Shown here: positions 1 to 8,771 of the stretch, piece after piece
How positions within the stretch are numbered: position 1 is the stretch's first letter
Layout of the letters: each line of letters starts with the position of its first letter
Assembly: GCA_016928865.1 (NCBI GenBank)
Contig: JAFGJX010000106.1
Span: 1 to 63,785, forward strand
Length of the DNA stretch: 63,785 nt
Direction of reading: 5' to 3'
DNA from: Spirochaetota bacterium
Lineage (GTDB): Bacteria > Spirochaetota > UBA4802 > UBA5550
Made by a program: the position numbers and the translations under genes
The notes under the pieces: model-generated
What the model saw: only the letters and a program-made list of their open reading frames with translations
Databases searched by the model: none
Told to the model about the DNA's origin: nothing

Positions 1-74
1 ATCGAAAAAAACAGGACGTACGCAACACCCACCACCGCGACGACGAGCACTGTCTTCAATAAAAAATTTTTCAT
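1..74 (-). CDS. Partial membrane-anchored or exported protein, N-terminus only
   Basis: An ATG at 72-74 opens a minus-strand frame that runs off the window edge after 24 codons. The visible residues are a short basic N-terminus (MKNFLLK) followed by a continuous hydrophobic stretch rich in Val, Ala and Leu. That is either a signal peptide or a membrane anchor. It begins 18 bp after the hfq stop on the same strand, so it is probably the next gene of the hfq operon. No function can be assigned from this fragment. Confidence 0.55.
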   Translation of the reverse strand, partial: MKNFLLKTVLVVAVVGVAYVLFFS

Positions 75-92
75 GGTGCCTGCTCTTTTGTT

Positions 93-329
93 TTATTTTT
101 CCTCTTCGTCCTTATACGGTATCGGCCGGGACGGCACGATGGTCGACACCGCGTGCTTGTAGATAAGATTCTGCCTCTTTTCCACTTCCATGAGGATGGT
201 GAAGTTGTCAAAGCTGAGCACCCTCCCCTTGATGGGCACGCCGTTGACGAGATAAATCCCGATCTCGATCTTTTCCTTTCTCGCCGTATTGAGAAACAGG
301 TCCTGCAAATTGTTGTACTGAGCTGCCAT
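93..329 (-). CDS. hfq: RNA chaperone Hfq
   Basis: Hfq forms a ring hexamer that binds small RNAs and mRNAs and promotes their pairing. The 78-residue product has the family layout. An N-terminal helix carries the NLQDLFLN motif (residues 7-14), then comes the Sm1 strand block (about 22-47, [20 protein letters not shown]). The Sm2 motif [10 protein letters not shown] (57-66) includes the Lys-His pair of the proximal RNA-binding site. The C-terminal tail is very short and acidic, unlike the long E. coli tail. It lies 35 bp downstream of miaA on the same strand; miaA-hfq adjacency is widespread in bacteria and supports the call. Confidence 0.97.
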   Translation of the reverse strand: MAAQYNNLQDLFLNTARKEKIEIGIYLVNGVPIKGRVLSFDNFTILMEVEKRQNLIYKHAVSTIVPSRPIPYKDEEEK

Positions 330-364
330 TTTTTTAACCCTTACCTGTACAGTTTATTTATATT

Positions 365-1264
365 TTATTGAACCACGCTCCCCATCCAGCGCCGCATCAG
401 GTCCCGTATCGCATCAAGCTCATCCGGCCTGAACCAGATGACCCGCTTGTTTTTGCGGAACCAGGTCATCTGGCGTTTGGCGTATTTCCGGGTCACGTCC
501 TTGATGGTTTCTACCGTTTTCCCCAGGTCCATCCTGCCGTCAATATATTCGTTGATCTCAGCATAGCCGATAGACATCATTGACTTGAGTCCTGGCCCGA
601 AACCCCGTTCCCGTAAAGACCTGACCTCATCAACAAATCCCTGCTCCATCATGCGGTCAACCCTTTGTTCGATACGTTCGCGCGATACGGACCGGTCTTC
701 ATATAACCCGATGTAAAGAGTATTCCCGGAGCCGTACCGCCTCTTGCTATCATAGAAGCTCGACAGCGGCCTGCCGGTCCCCCTGTATACCTCCAGTCCG
801 CGCGTAATCCGCTGTGTGTCATTGGCATGGATGCGATCGCCGAGCACCGGATCAATGCGCATCAGCTCTTCACGCAGGCTTTCCAGGCCCCTTTCAGCAA
901 GCTCTTCCCGGACCCGCTCCCGGACTTCCGGGGATATCTCCGGGATCTCGGACAGTCCCTGAAAAAAAGAATCGATATAGAGGCCCGTGCCTCCGACGAT
1001 AAGCGGGACCGCCCCGCGCGACGCGATCTCCTCCGCCGCCGAAGCCGCCTCCCGGCAAAAATCACCGGCGGTGAAGCTGACATCCGGCTCAACCCGGTCG
1101 ATCAGGTAATGGCGCACCCGCTCGCGATCGGCTTGCGGCGGTTTTCCGCTGCCGATATCGAGATATTTGTATACCTGGATGGAATCAGCCGAGATTATCT
1201 CGTAAGGTCCGTCATCGGCGACCGCCATCGATACGCCGGTCTTGCCGACTGCCGTTGGTCCCAC
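365..1264 (-). CDS. miaA: tRNA dimethylallyltransferase MiaA (start uncertain)
   Basis: MiaA transfers a dimethylallyl group to A37 of tRNAs that read UNN codons. Visible motifs are the P-loop GPTAVGKT at residues 2-9, SADSIQVYK (25-33) for the prenyl acceptor/DSxQ site, GGTGLY (91-96), and the C-terminal KRQMTWFRK motif. The length (299) is near the usual size. The annotated GTG start (1262-1264) leaves no first beta strand before the P-loop, which is abnormal. In-frame codons continue upstream without a stop to the rpoZ TAG at 1310-1312. No ATG or TTG lies there, but an ATT at 1304-1306 has an AAAAGGA tract at normal spacing. The true start may be this non-canonical codon. Product identity is certain; the start is not. 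Confidence 0.95.
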   Translation of the reverse strand: MGPTAVGKTGVSMAVADDGPYEIISADSIQVYKYLDIGSGKPPQADRERVRHYLIDRVEPDVSFTAGDFCREAASAAEEIASRGAVPLIVGGTGLYIDSFFQGLSEIPEISPEVRERVREELAERGLESLREELMRIDPVLGDRIHANDTQRITRGLEVYRGTGRPLSSFYDSKRRYGSGNTLYIGLYEDRSVSRERIEQRVDRMMEQGFVDEVRSLRERGFGPGLKSMMSIGYAEINEYIDGRMDLGKTVETIKDVTRKYAKRQMTWFRKNKRVIWFRPDELDAIRDLMRRWMGSVVQ

Positions 1265-1309
1265 CAGGACCGCATACCTGATATGTTCATGACCGCGGGT
1301 TGTAATTAC

Positions 1310-1522
1310 CTATTCCTTTTCCTGGTCGGATTCCTCACGGTATTCAAACTTGACCTTTTCATCCAGCATCAGTCGCAATACGTGGGGAACGACCTTCCAT
1401 TTGGATTCATCCTCGGGAAAGGTCTTCATGTTGCCGATTTTCTCAACGGCTTCCATGATGGCACGGGAAAATATATACTTGTTCCTGTTGTATCTGAGCA
1501 ATTTATCGAGCGGGATTATCAC
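1310..1522 (-). CDS. rpoZ: RNA polymerase omega subunit
   Basis: Small 70-residue protein whose N-terminus ([11 protein letters not shown], then NKYIFSRAIMEAVEKI) matches the omega/Rpb6 fold signature, a helix that clamps the beta-prime subunit. The C-terminal half is short and charged. It follows gmk with a 20-bp overlap and precedes miaA. The gmk-rpoZ order is conserved in many bacteria and strengthens the call, because omega is weakly conserved in sequence. Its stop codon is directly abutted by the unusual miaA 5' region. Confidence 0.85.
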   Translation of the reverse strand: MIIPLDKLLRYNRNKYIFSRAIMEAVEKIGNMKTFPEDESKWKVVPHVLRLMLDEKVKFEYREESDQEKE

Positions 1523-2132
1523 GTGGCTCCTCCAGAATTCCGGTTATTATATGGTGCGCGTCCTCTTTTCTGCACAATTCGGCGGTTATGATTGATCGCA
1601 ATCGGTCCATGGCCTCATCGAGGTCATCATTGACAACCACATAATCGTACATGGCGTATTCCGCCAGCTCTCTGATGGCGTTCCGCAGCCGTATCTGTAT
1701 CTGTTCTTCTGAATCGGTTTTCCGGTTGCGAAGTCTTGTCTCGAGTGCTTCCCGGGAGGGAGGCACGATAAAAATATACACCGCGCGATCAAGCCTGCCC
1801 TTCAGGGAAGCGGCGCCCTGCACATCGACGTCGAATATCGGGATTTTTCCAGCGGCCCGAATTCTGTCAATCTCTTTTTTCGTGGTTCCGTAATAGTTCC
1901 CGTGAACGCGCGCCCACTCAAGAAACGCCCCTTCCTCTATCATCTTCAAGAAATCGGGCTCATCGAGAAAGTAATAGCTGCCGCCGTCCGATTCAGCGGG
2001 ACGCCTTGGGCGGGTGGTCGCTGATATTGAAAACTCGAGGCGCCCGTCGCCGGCGATCAATCTGCTGATGAGCGTTGTTTTACCCGACCCGGACGGGGCG
2101 CTGATGACGAATGCCGGACTAGTCTCCTTCAA
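1503..2132 (-). CDS. gmk: Guanylate kinase
   Basis: Converts GMP to GDP with ATP. The 209-residue protein has the P-loop [10 protein letters not shown] (residues 11-20). The GMP-binding segment with [17 protein letters not shown] and the downstream [14 protein letters not shown] motif is typical of bacterial Gmk. C-terminal helices contain the R-x-R-N lid residues ([19 protein letters not shown]). The start overlaps the end of remA by 14 bp and the end overlaps rpoZ, so translation of remA-gmk-rpoZ is probably coupled. Confidence 0.97.
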   Translation of the reverse strand: MKETSPAFVISAPSGSGKTTLISRLIAGDGRLEFSISATTRPRRPAESDGGSYYFLDEPDFLKMIEEGAFLEWARVHGNYYGTTKKEIDRIRAAGKIPIFDVDVQGAASLKGRLDRAVYIFIVPPSREALETRLRNRKTDSEEQIQIRLRNAIRELAEYAMYDYVVVNDDLDEAMDRLRSIITAELCRKEDAHHIITGILEEPRDNPAR

Positions 2133-2370
2133 GGTTCATCAACCGGTTCGCGATAGTTTCTGGCTGCATGGCCGACAGGATGATATGGTTGCTGTCCATG
2201 ACAATGATCGCCCTGGTCTTTCTGCCGTGTGTCGCGTCAATGAGAAGGTTGTTCTCCTTCGCCTCTTCCCGCAGCCTCTTTCCCGATGCAGACGCGGGCG
2301 TTATCACCACCACGACCCGCTCGGCGACCACCGCGTTTCCGAACCCGATGTTTATCAGTGTTGTTTTCAT
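2119..2370 (-). CDS. remA: RemA/DUF370 family regulatory protein
   Basis: Chosen start is the ATG at 2368-2370 ([12 protein letters not shown]), which overlaps the yicC TGA in an ATGA arrangement; the longer frame from 2385 adds five residues. The 83-residue product carries the family hallmarks INIGFGN near the N-terminus and the central [19 protein letters not shown] segment. In Bacillus RemA is a DNA-binding activator of matrix genes; elsewhere the family is usually found as here, between yicC and gmk. Its target in this organism cannot be read from the sequence. Confidence 0.9.
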   Translation of the reverse strand: MKTTLINIGFGNAVVAERVVVVITPASASGKRLREEAKENNLLIDATHGRKTRAIIVMDSNHIILSAMQPETIANRLMNLEGD

Positions 2371-3233
2371 ACCACGTTCCTGCAATGCTCCCGTATCATT
2401 TCGAGGTGGTTCTTGACTTCGACCACGATATGCGAAATCTCCGCGCTGTTGGATTTTGATCCGATGGTGTTGATCTCCCGGAATAATTCCTGTGCGAGAA
2501 AATCAAGCTTTTTGCCTATCTGTCCTCCGGCTTTCACCAGCGCATTGAACTTCCGTATATGGTCCTTAAATCTGACTATCTCCTCGTTGATATCGAGCTT
2601 ATCGGCCAGAATCGCGATTTCTGTATAGAGACGAACATCGTCAACATTCGCCCCCGCGAGGGACTCAATCCTTTGCTTAAGCGCCTCTTTTTTATCCTTC
2701 GATATTTTCTTGGCAAGGGTGCGGATGGCGCCGATGTGGCCCGAGATCGCCGTTATGAGCGCGGAGAGATCTTTCCTGATGGCCGCGCCCTCTTTCCGTC
2801 TCATCTCAATCGTCTTGTCGATGACACGGCCGATGCTCGCGTAAATATCCGATCGCGACGTGCGCGAAATCACCGATCGCTCGCGCTGGCTGATGCCGTC
2901 CAGGGTAAGCACCGATTCAAAGCGAAGCGGTTCGTCCACCCCGAGTTCACGGTGCAGCCGATCGAGCTCACGGTAATACTTTTTGATCATATCCGCGTTC
3001 ACGGCTATCGGCTTCGTCACGGTCCATTCGTAGATGTCAACGTTCAGCTCGAGCTTCCCGCGCCCGAAGCGCTGCTTGAGCATGGTGTGAAGCTCATTTT
3101 CCTCATTCCTCAAAATCTTTGGAAGATTGACGTAAATCTCCAGATAGCGCGAATTGAGGGTCTTCAACTCAACTGAATATGAAAACTGATCCGTGCTCTT
3201 TTCCACGAATGCATAGCCTGTCATGCTTTCCAT
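2367..3233 (-). CDS. yicC: YicC family endoribonuclease-like protein
   Basis: The N-terminus MESMTGYA is the diagnostic YicC start. The C-terminal DUF1732 block ([20 protein letters not shown], near residue 260) is also diagnostic. YicC of E. coli has been linked to RNA turnover and to degradation of the small RNA RyhB. The 288-residue length is normal. It is followed by remA with an ATGA overlap and preceded by cheD with a 34-bp gap, so it sits at the junction between the chemotaxis and nucleotide/RNA parts of the operon. Confidence 0.93.
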   Translation of the reverse strand: MESMTGYAFVEKSTDQFSYSVELKTLNSRYLEIYVNLPKILRNEENELHTMLKQRFGRGKLELNVDIYEWTVTKPIAVNADMIKKYYRELDRLHRELGVDEPLRFESVLTLDGISQRERSVISRTSRSDIYASIGRVIDKTIEMRRKEGAAIRKDLSALITAISGHIGAIRTLAKKISKDKKEALKQRIESLAGANVDDVRLYTEIAILADKLDINEEIVRFKDHIRKFNALVKAGGQIGKKLDFLAQELFREINTIGSKSNSAEISHIVVEVKNHLEMIREHCRNVV

Positions 3234-3267
3234 GCATCATCACCATGTTTGCTTTATACCCGGGCGG

Positions 3268-3747
3268 TCAGATCGTCTTTTCCTCTCTGCCCATCGATTT
3301 CACCTTGATGATGCCCGTTTCGAGGTAGAAGTCGATCGTACGCCCGAAATTACCGCCTGTTTCTTCGGCGACTATATCGATGCCAAGGCCCCGCAGCACA
3401 TCGCGTACCTTGGCCGAGTTATTGCTCCCTATCTCGCCCATCATGCTGTTCTCTGAAACATTGAACATCCTCGCGCCGCCGACGATCTTCGCCGTGACCC
3501 TTCTCCGCTCGGCGCCCTGCTTCTCCATCTCTTCCAGCATCATCGGTATGGCGGTATCGGCGTATTTCTTCACTGCAGACGAGCCGACATTCATCGCGGG
3601 GAGCATGATATGCGACATCCCCCCGATCAGCGCGGCGGCGTCATAGAGGCATATTCCCACGCAGGAGCCGAGGATGGTTCGCAGGATGTCCGGAGACGCG
3701 GACACGTTGAAATCGGCTATCCCCACATTAATCAGTCTGAATTCCAT
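3268..3747 (-). CDS. cheD: Chemoreceptor glutamine deamidase CheD
   Basis: CheD deamidates glutamines on chemoreceptors and, in many systems, interacts with CheC-type phosphatases. The 159-residue protein has the catalytic cysteine in LGSCVGICLYD (Cys29) and the catalytic histidine in GGMSHIMLP (His46), followed by the expected ALIGG and KIVGGARMF segments. It starts 3 bp after the cheR stop and is evidently cotranscribed with it. The two enzymes together control covalent receptor adaptation. Confidence 0.95.
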   Translation of the reverse strand: MEFRLINVGIADFNVSASPDILRTILGSCVGICLYDAAALIGGMSHIMLPAMNVGSSAVKKYADTAIPMMLEEMEKQGAERRRVTAKIVGGARMFNVSENSMMGEIGSNNSAKVRDVLRGLGIDIVAEETGGNFGRTIDFYLETGIIKVKSMGREEKTI

Positions 3748-3750
3748 CTG

Positions 3751-4644
3751 TCATCTCCTCGGGTTCGGCACGTATACCGGCGCTTCCAATATTTTTTTAT
3801 AGCTGAAGTCCTCCGAAATCGAGTGCAGCGTCTCCGAATGGCCGATAAAGAGATACCCGTGATCAAGAATCGATTGGTAAAACTTGGAAACCAGTTCCAC
3901 CTGATGCTTTTTGTCAAAATAGATCATGACGTTTCTGCAGAAAATGATATCGATGTCCTTGGGAAACTGGCTTTTGAAAAAATTGTGATAATAAAAATGA
4001 ACGAGTTTCTTTACGTCTTCCCTGATCAGATATACACCCGGCTCATTCTTTTTTTCAGTAAAATACTTTTTTAGAATTTCCGGCGGCACCTTTTCAATCC
4101 TTCTCCCGGAATATTCGCCGATATGCGCGTACTCGAGCACGGACTGGGCTATATCAGTGGCGAGTATCTCGATCTCCCAGTCGGAAAACAGGTGCATGTT
4201 CTCCCTCACGCATATCGCAATCGTATAGGGCTCCTCGCCGGTAGAGCACGCGGCGCTCCAGATCCTGAGCTTTTTCTCCTTCTTTACCTTCGCGATTTCC
4301 GGCAGACACTCATGCACCATGGCCTCAAAGTGCCGTTCATTCCTGAAAAAGTAGGTCTCATTCGTGGAGACCACATCCAGCATCCTTTCATACTCGATCA
4401 CCTTCTCCCGGTGAGGAAGCTCGTTCAGGTACTTGTAGTAATCGGAAAACTCCGGTATATTCAGGGCCACAAGCCGCTTTCTCAGCCTGTTCGAGAGCAG
4501 GGTTATCTTGGTATCCTTGAGATAGATGCCGCTTTCCTCATAGATGAGCCTGGAAAACTTTACGAATTCCTCCTCGGTAAGTCTCTTGATGGCCGGATCA
4601 GGACCGGCATCACTTCTCAGTGGTATATTATTGTCCATTGGCAT
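3751..4644 (-). CDS. cheR: Chemotaxis protein methyltransferase CheR
   Basis: CheR methylates glutamates on methyl-accepting chemotaxis proteins using S-adenosylmethionine. The N-terminal all-helical CheR_N domain (about 20-90) is followed by NETYFFR (95-101) and by the SAM-binding AACSTGEEPYT motif (131-141). DIIFCRNVMIYF follows near residue 235 and GHSE near the C-terminus. Length 297 is standard. Cytoplasmic. It is placed directly before cheD and downstream of flagellar structural genes. A receptor substrate (59979-61745) lies elsewhere in the window. Confidence 0.97.
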   Translation of the reverse strand: MPMDNNIPLRSDAGPDPAIKRLTEEEFVKFSRLIYEESGIYLKDTKITLLSNRLRKRLVALNIPEFSDYYKYLNELPHREKVIEYERMLDVVSTNETYFFRNERHFEAMVHECLPEIAKVKKEKKLRIWSAACSTGEEPYTIAICVRENMHLFSDWEIEILATDIAQSVLEYAHIGEYSGRRIEKVPPEILKKYFTEKKNEPGVYLIREDVKKLVHFYYHNFFKSQFPKDIDIIFCRNVMIYFDKKHQVELVSKFYQSILDHGYLFIGHSETLHSISEDFSYKKILEAPVYVPNPRR

Positions 4645-4707
4645 AGTAGAACATCACCGACGCACACGATCAGATTTTCCCGCTTTTCCGCAAAAAGGCA
4701 AGCCGCA

Positions 4708-5520
4708 TTACCAGCGGCTTTCGTTTGCCTCCCTGTTAAGATTCAGTACCAGCCTGACCTCTCCAGCCGGCATCCCGGAATACCGGGAAATATCATCAAT
4801 GTCGCACCCCCTTTCGGAGAGAAGCGAGACAAGCTGATATCGGTCTTCCACCGTGGACACTATCTCAAGGATGTCATTTTCCGTCATCAGTTTTTTTCTT
4901 TCAGGCTTTTCCGGCTTCTCCGTCCCGCCGCATTTCACTGCACCCAGGTCTTTTTCAATAAGGGTGTTCGATTCGTACGGTACGTCCTCCCGCGGAACCT
5001 GTTCCGGAGCTATGCCATGTCCGAACCCGCCGACATCAGCAGGGATCTCTCCCTGATCTGCGGGATATCCTTTTTTCCAGAGTGAAATAGATATAATTCT
5101 ATCAAATAATATTAGCAAGCCTTTTTTTATAAGAGACGCCGCATTGTTCCTCTCTTTCGTCTCGTCCCCTGTCAGCCGGGAACCGGAGCCAGGGCTCTCC
5201 AAACCGGTCTCCCGGACCCCTGCATCCTTCTCTGGCACCGGTTCGGAAACCGCATCCACCCCTTCCTGTTCCAGGATGACATTAAGAGACCTGTGGTCGC
5301 CGGTCTTTTCAAGGAGCATCTTCAGCACTCTGATTTTCCCTTCGAGGAGCGTGATATTGCGCTCTGCGGTGATATTGAACTCCTTGATGACCTCATCCAT
5401 CTCCTTGCGAAACCTGCGTTCCCTGAATTCGGACGCCGAACGCTCAAGCTTCAGGCTGATGACAAGATAGAGCACCGCTCCAAGAAATATGTTAAACAGT
5501 AAAAGGAAAAGAAACTGCAT
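4708..5520 (-). CDS. Conserved motility-operon protein: TM anchor, coiled coil, C-terminal HTH-like domain
   Basis: Not recognised by name. The chosen ATG (5518-5520) gives about 270 residues beginning MQFLFLLLFNIFLGAVLYLV, one membrane segment. It is followed by a charged coiled coil (about 25-80, ending EGKIRVLKMLLEKTG), a low-complexity middle with Gly/Glu/Pro, and a compact C-terminal domain of about 55 residues. That domain contains SLLSERGCDIDDISRYSGM and PAGEVRLVLNL, which looks like a helix-turn-helix of the type that counts or senses in DUF2802/DUF6115-like proteins. A longer frame to 5589 exists but lacks a better start. Its position between cheR and fapA suggests a motility or surface-sensing role (inference). 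Confidence 0.75.
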   Translation of the reverse strand: MQFLFLLLFNIFLGAVLYLVISLKLERSASEFRERRFRKEMDEVIKEFNITAERNITLLEGKIRVLKMLLEKTGDHRSLNVILEQEGVDAVSEPVPEKDAGVRETGLESPGSGSRLTGDETKERNNAASLIKKGLLILFDRIISISLWKKGYPADQGEIPADVGGFGHGIAPEQVPREDVPYESNTLIEKDLGAVKCGGTEKPEKPERKKLMTENDILEIVSTVEDRYQLVSLLSERGCDIDDISRYSGMPAGEVRLVLNLNREANESRW

Positions 5521-5625
5521 AGAGCGCCCTCTGTACATTAATAATATGGTTTGCCGGCCCACCGCACGCCAGGCGCGGGAATACGTCATCGCTGTACTGA
5601 TTATGTCGCATAGATATATAGAAAA

Positions 5626-5949
5626 TTATTTCAGGATGTCGATTATATTGCCCATCCGGTCGTCCCTGCTTCTCGATCCGTGCGCCCTCTTCCCGCCTGG
5701 AGCCTTTTTCTTCTCCTCTTCCTTCCGCTCCCTCTTTTTCTCACCCTTCCTTTGCTGGTCCTTTATAATGGCGCTCTCGCCCTTCTTCATTTCATCAAGA
5801 CGTTCATTCACCAGCCGTGCTTTTTCGCCGGATTCCTTCTCCAGCCCGTGCTGCTGCTGCACGATGGCCTCGGTGCGCGCCTGGGTGTCCTTCCCGATCT
5901 CGGTTACCTGCGACATGTTTGTCTGAAGATCTATCGGTCGAATCGCCAT
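5626..5949 (-). CDS. Small charged protein of the motility operon, unknown
   Basis: A 107-residue, strongly charged and probably helical protein. The N-terminal 35 residues (starting MAIRPIDLQTNMSQV) look ordered and conserved in style. The middle is an uninterrupted Lys/Glu/Arg-rich helix, and the end returns to a hydrophobic DRMGNIIDILK tail. No catalytic motif and no membrane segment are seen. It starts 9 bp after fapA and is probably translated with it. The layout resembles small spirochaete proteins found in the same neighbourhood, but the function is unknown. Confidence 0.7.
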   Translation of the reverse strand: MAIRPIDLQTNMSQVTEIGKDTQARTEAIVQQQHGLEKESGEKARLVNERLDEMKKGESAIIKDQQRKGEKKRERKEEEKKKAPGGKRAHGSRSRDDRMGNIIDILK

Positions 5950-5958
5950 CTCCGGACC

Positions 5959-7929
5959 TCACCGTCTCCGTCTGGTTATGATCATCCTGCTTTCAACGCC
6001 TTCGGGCGGCTCATATTCGGATATGCGGATCTGATCTCCCTGCAGGGAGAATTTCACATGCTTGTAGGGGTCCTTTAAAAGAAAACTCTTATCCTTTATA
6101 TAAATGCCGACGCCGGGATAGGCCGTTCGCTCCGCGCACACCTTTCCCTTGTGCTCGATCATGCCGATGTAGGTGTTCACCTCTTCCAGTTCGCCCCTGA
6201 TCTCTTCCATGCGCTCGTTGAGCTTCTGGTTCCGGGCCTGCATGTCTTTGAGGAGCTTTTCCCGCTCGGGCGGAAATTTCCCGCCGGCGTTTCTCTTCTG
6301 CGTTTCGAGTGTCCGGAGGTTCAACTTGAGCTGAGACTGCTCCTCCTCGATCTTCTCTTTCATGCCGGTCAGATCGGAAAGCTGCTGCAGGAGCTTCGGA
6401 TGGATGCCGACCCTTATATCCGTCCTGGTTGACACGTCCGTTCCGAGGAAGCGCGCGTTCACCTCGTCGCCCGCCCGTATCGAACCGCCGACGATGCGCG
6501 CCCGCTTGCCCATTGTGACGATGCGACCGCCAGCGTCCACGTTGGAATGCATGACGCCTTCCGGCACGATCACATCGCCCTCGGCAATAACCGTGGCATT
6601 CTGTATAAACTTCGCGAACACGGACCCGCCCGTGGACTCGATTTTCGCCTGCTCGCGCCCCGTAATGCCCTGGAACACGATAATGTCTCCCTCGGCCTCG
6701 ATGAACGCCTTCTGTACCGTGCCCCGCACCTCGATATTGCCGGCCGCCTTGACCTCGAAGTTGTCCTGCACGCTCCCGGCGATGATAACCGATCCGAGAA
6801 AAACGATGTTGCCGGTTTCAAGGGACACGTCTCCGTTCACCACATATATCGGCTCCACGCTGATCTTCCCGACCTTGAAGGTAACCTGTCCGTTGATCTC
6901 CGCCGTGAGCTCGGTCCCGTCTTCAGACAGAATGGTGCCCTTGCCGTACTGGATCTTCACGTCCTTGCCCGGCCTGGCGGGAATGATACGGTTGGTGACC
7001 GTCCGGCCCGGGACTCCCTGCTCCGCCGGGACCTTGACCGCGAGGACCTGGCCCACCACGACATTTTCCAGGAGCTCGAGATTGCGGAAGTCCACCTTGC
7101 CTGACTCGTCCTCCTCGAAGGAGACGTTCTTGTTTTCTATCCGCACCTTGTAGTCGATGTAGGCGTCTCTGCCATTGACCATCCGGGAGCCCTCCGCCGC
7201 GACAAGCGGCCTGGAATAGTCCATCGCCTCGAGATATTCCTTTATCTCTTTTTCTTTTATGCCGACCTTCACCCCGGCCTTCTTCAGGGCCTCGATGATC
7301 TCGTCGTACTCCATGTGCTTGCCGGAATACCGGGGAGGATTAAAGTGGACGTAGACCTTCATTTCGTCTTCGGTCATCTCTATGCTGATGCTGCCGTCGT
7401 TATCGGGATTGGCGGCCCACGAACCGATCCTGAGCGCCTTGCCGGTCGGGCGCGCGATCTCTTTCTCGATTTTCGACTGGTCCTGCGGCGTAACCTTCAT
7501 GGAATAGAGCTTGTTGTTCACTTCATCGATTGAGACCGGACGCCCCGTGCCGCGCGGCGGCGTTACGGTCAGCCAGATGCCGGAGCGGACAACGCGCACG
7601 CGGAAGGTCCCGTCAGCGTCGGCCTTCGGAGATATTGATGCAGTATGCTCGCGGGAAAGCTTGTGCTCGAGCGCGCTCAGCTCAGCCTGCTCGGCTCGGT
7701 CCGCCAGCGGCGTCACCAGCACGCGATAGGGTACGCGGCCGACTCCCAGAAAACCCCTGGTACCCTTTTCGAGTATCTGATAGTCGAGGAGGGTCACGTC
7801 CACGCCAAGGTCCTTCGACGCAAGCTCAAGCGCCTGCGCCACTGAATCGGCATAGACCTCCACGGCATTTTCATCCGCGCGGTCGTCCGACACGTCGAGG
7901 GACATGAATACGTCTTTTATGCTCGCCAT
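5959..7929 (-). CDS. FapA-type protein (DUF342) with N-terminal Jag-N-like domain
   Basis: The ATG at 7927-7929 is preferred because AGAGG lies 5-7 nt upstream; a longer frame begins at 7950. About residues 8-60 (VEVYADSVAQALELASKDLG ... GFLGVGR) resemble the Jag-N module seen in RNA-binding Jag/KhpB and some FapA proteins. The middle and C-terminal part (about 240-540) is the Gly-rich parallel beta-helix of DUF342, with repeated short strands such as GDVSLETGNIVFLGSV and GNIEVRGTVQKAFIEAEGDI. A coiled coil follows (about 540-600). FapA-like proteins are thought to act in polymer or envelope-linked processes and occur in flagellar operons of several phyla. The stop is 9 bp before the next small gene; the start lies just after the sigma-factor gene. 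Confidence 0.88.
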   Translation of the reverse strand: MASIKDVFMSLDVSDDRADENAVEVYADSVAQALELASKDLGVDVTLLDYQILEKGTRGFLGVGRVPYRVLVTPLADRAEQAELSALEHKLSREHTASISPKADADGTFRVRVVRSGIWLTVTPPRGTGRPVSIDEVNNKLYSMKVTPQDQSKIEKEIARPTGKALRIGSWAANPDNDGSISIEMTEDEMKVYVHFNPPRYSGKHMEYDEIIEALKKAGVKVGIKEKEIKEYLEAMDYSRPLVAAEGSRMVNGRDAYIDYKVRIENKNVSFEEDESGKVDFRNLELLENVVVGQVLAVKVPAEQGVPGRTVTNRIIPARPGKDVKIQYGKGTILSEDGTELTAEINGQVTFKVGKISVEPIYVVNGDVSLETGNIVFLGSVIIAGSVQDNFEVKAAGNIEVRGTVQKAFIEAEGDIIVFQGITGREQAKIESTGGSVFAKFIQNATVIAEGDVIVPEGVMHSNVDAGGRIVTMGKRARIVGGSIRAGDEVNARFLGTDVSTRTDIRVGIHPKLLQQLSDLTGMKEKIEEEQSQLKLNLRTLETQKRNAGGKFPPEREKLLKDMQARNQKLNERMEEIRGELEEVNTYIGMIEHKGKVCAERTAYPGVGIYIKDKSFLLKDPYKHVKFSLQGDQIRISEYEPPEGVESRMIITRRRR

Positions 7930-7954
7930 CGAAACCTCTGCCTGCGGCATTCAG

Positions 7955-8755
7955 CTATCCGACGATATTCTGCTTGATGCGGCCGAGCCTGCCGCGCAGC
8001 CTCATTATCGCCTTGGTATGCAGCTGCGAGACCCTGCTCTCGGTCACCTCCAGGACATCGCCTATCTCTTTCAAGGTGAGATCTTCATAATAATAGAGCA
8101 CGATCACTTTTTTTTCCTTGTCCGGAAGCTTCTTGATCGCATCTATAATATAATCCCGTATCTCCTGCTTTTCAATTAATATATCCGGATTCATGTTTTC
8201 CGGCGCTTCCAGGGTCTCGAGGATGGACAGCTCGTCGCTGTCGTCGCCCAGGTACCATATGTCGTTGAGAGAAAGCATGGACGTCCCGGAGAGCTTGGAG
8301 AGGAGGGACTGAAATTCGTCGATAGAGACGCCGAGCTCCTTCGCGATCTCCTCGTCTTCCACCGTCCGCCCCAGCTTGTTCTCGAGCTCGGTTATGACCA
8401 GTTCCACCTGCTTAGCCTTCTGCCTGATGGAGCGCGGGATCCAGTCTATCGAGCGGAGCTCGTCAAATATGGCGCCCCTGATCCGCGTCATCGCGTAGGT
8501 CTTGAACTTGATACCCCGGACGGGATCGAATTTTGTAATCGCGTCGATCAGGCCGAAAATTCCGTAGGAAACCAGGTCGTCGAATTCAATGTTGGCCGGC
8601 ATCCCCATCGATATCTTTCCGGCAACGTATTTAACCAGAGGGGCATACTTGACGACAAAGAAATCGCGAATATCCTGGTCGTTGTTCTTTATGAACTTCT
8701 CCCACAGCTTGTCTTCCCCGATGGCATCCAGCTCTTTAAATTTTTTATTATTCAT
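7955..8755 (-). CDS. fliA: Flagellar sigma factor, FliA/WhiG type (sigma-28)
   Basis: A 266-residue sigma-70 family factor lacking region 1. Region 2 covers about residues 30-105 and includes [20 protein letters not shown] and the -10-recognition [20 protein letters not shown]. Region 3 follows, and region 4 (about 215-260) contains the helix-turn-helix [20 protein letters not shown]. The [12 protein letters not shown] signature is typical of FliA/WhiG/SigD factors that transcribe late flagellar and chemotaxis genes. It lies between the small membrane protein and fapA. No anti-sigma factor FlgM is visible in the window. Confidence 0.93.
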   Translation of the reverse strand: MNNKKFKELDAIGEDKLWEKFIKNNDQDIRDFFVVKYAPLVKYVAGKISMGMPANIEFDDLVSYGIFGLIDAITKFDPVRGIKFKTYAMTRIRGAIFDELRSIDWIPRSIRQKAKQVELVITELENKLGRTVEDEEIAKELGVSIDEFQSLLSKLSGTSMLSLNDIWYLGDDSDELSILETLEAPENMNPDILIEKQEIRDYIIDAIKKLPDKEKKVIVLYYYEDLTLKEIGDVLEVTESRVSQLHTKAIMRLRGRLGRIKQNIVG

Positions 8756-8771
8756 TTTTCGTTCCCGGGTT

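Noticed and set aside
827..1591. Long plus-strand frame (254 codons) opposite miaA and rpoZ
   Set aside because: Opposite two clearly identified minus-strand genes, Arg/His-rich composition and no family motif; a shadow of GC-rich coding sequence.
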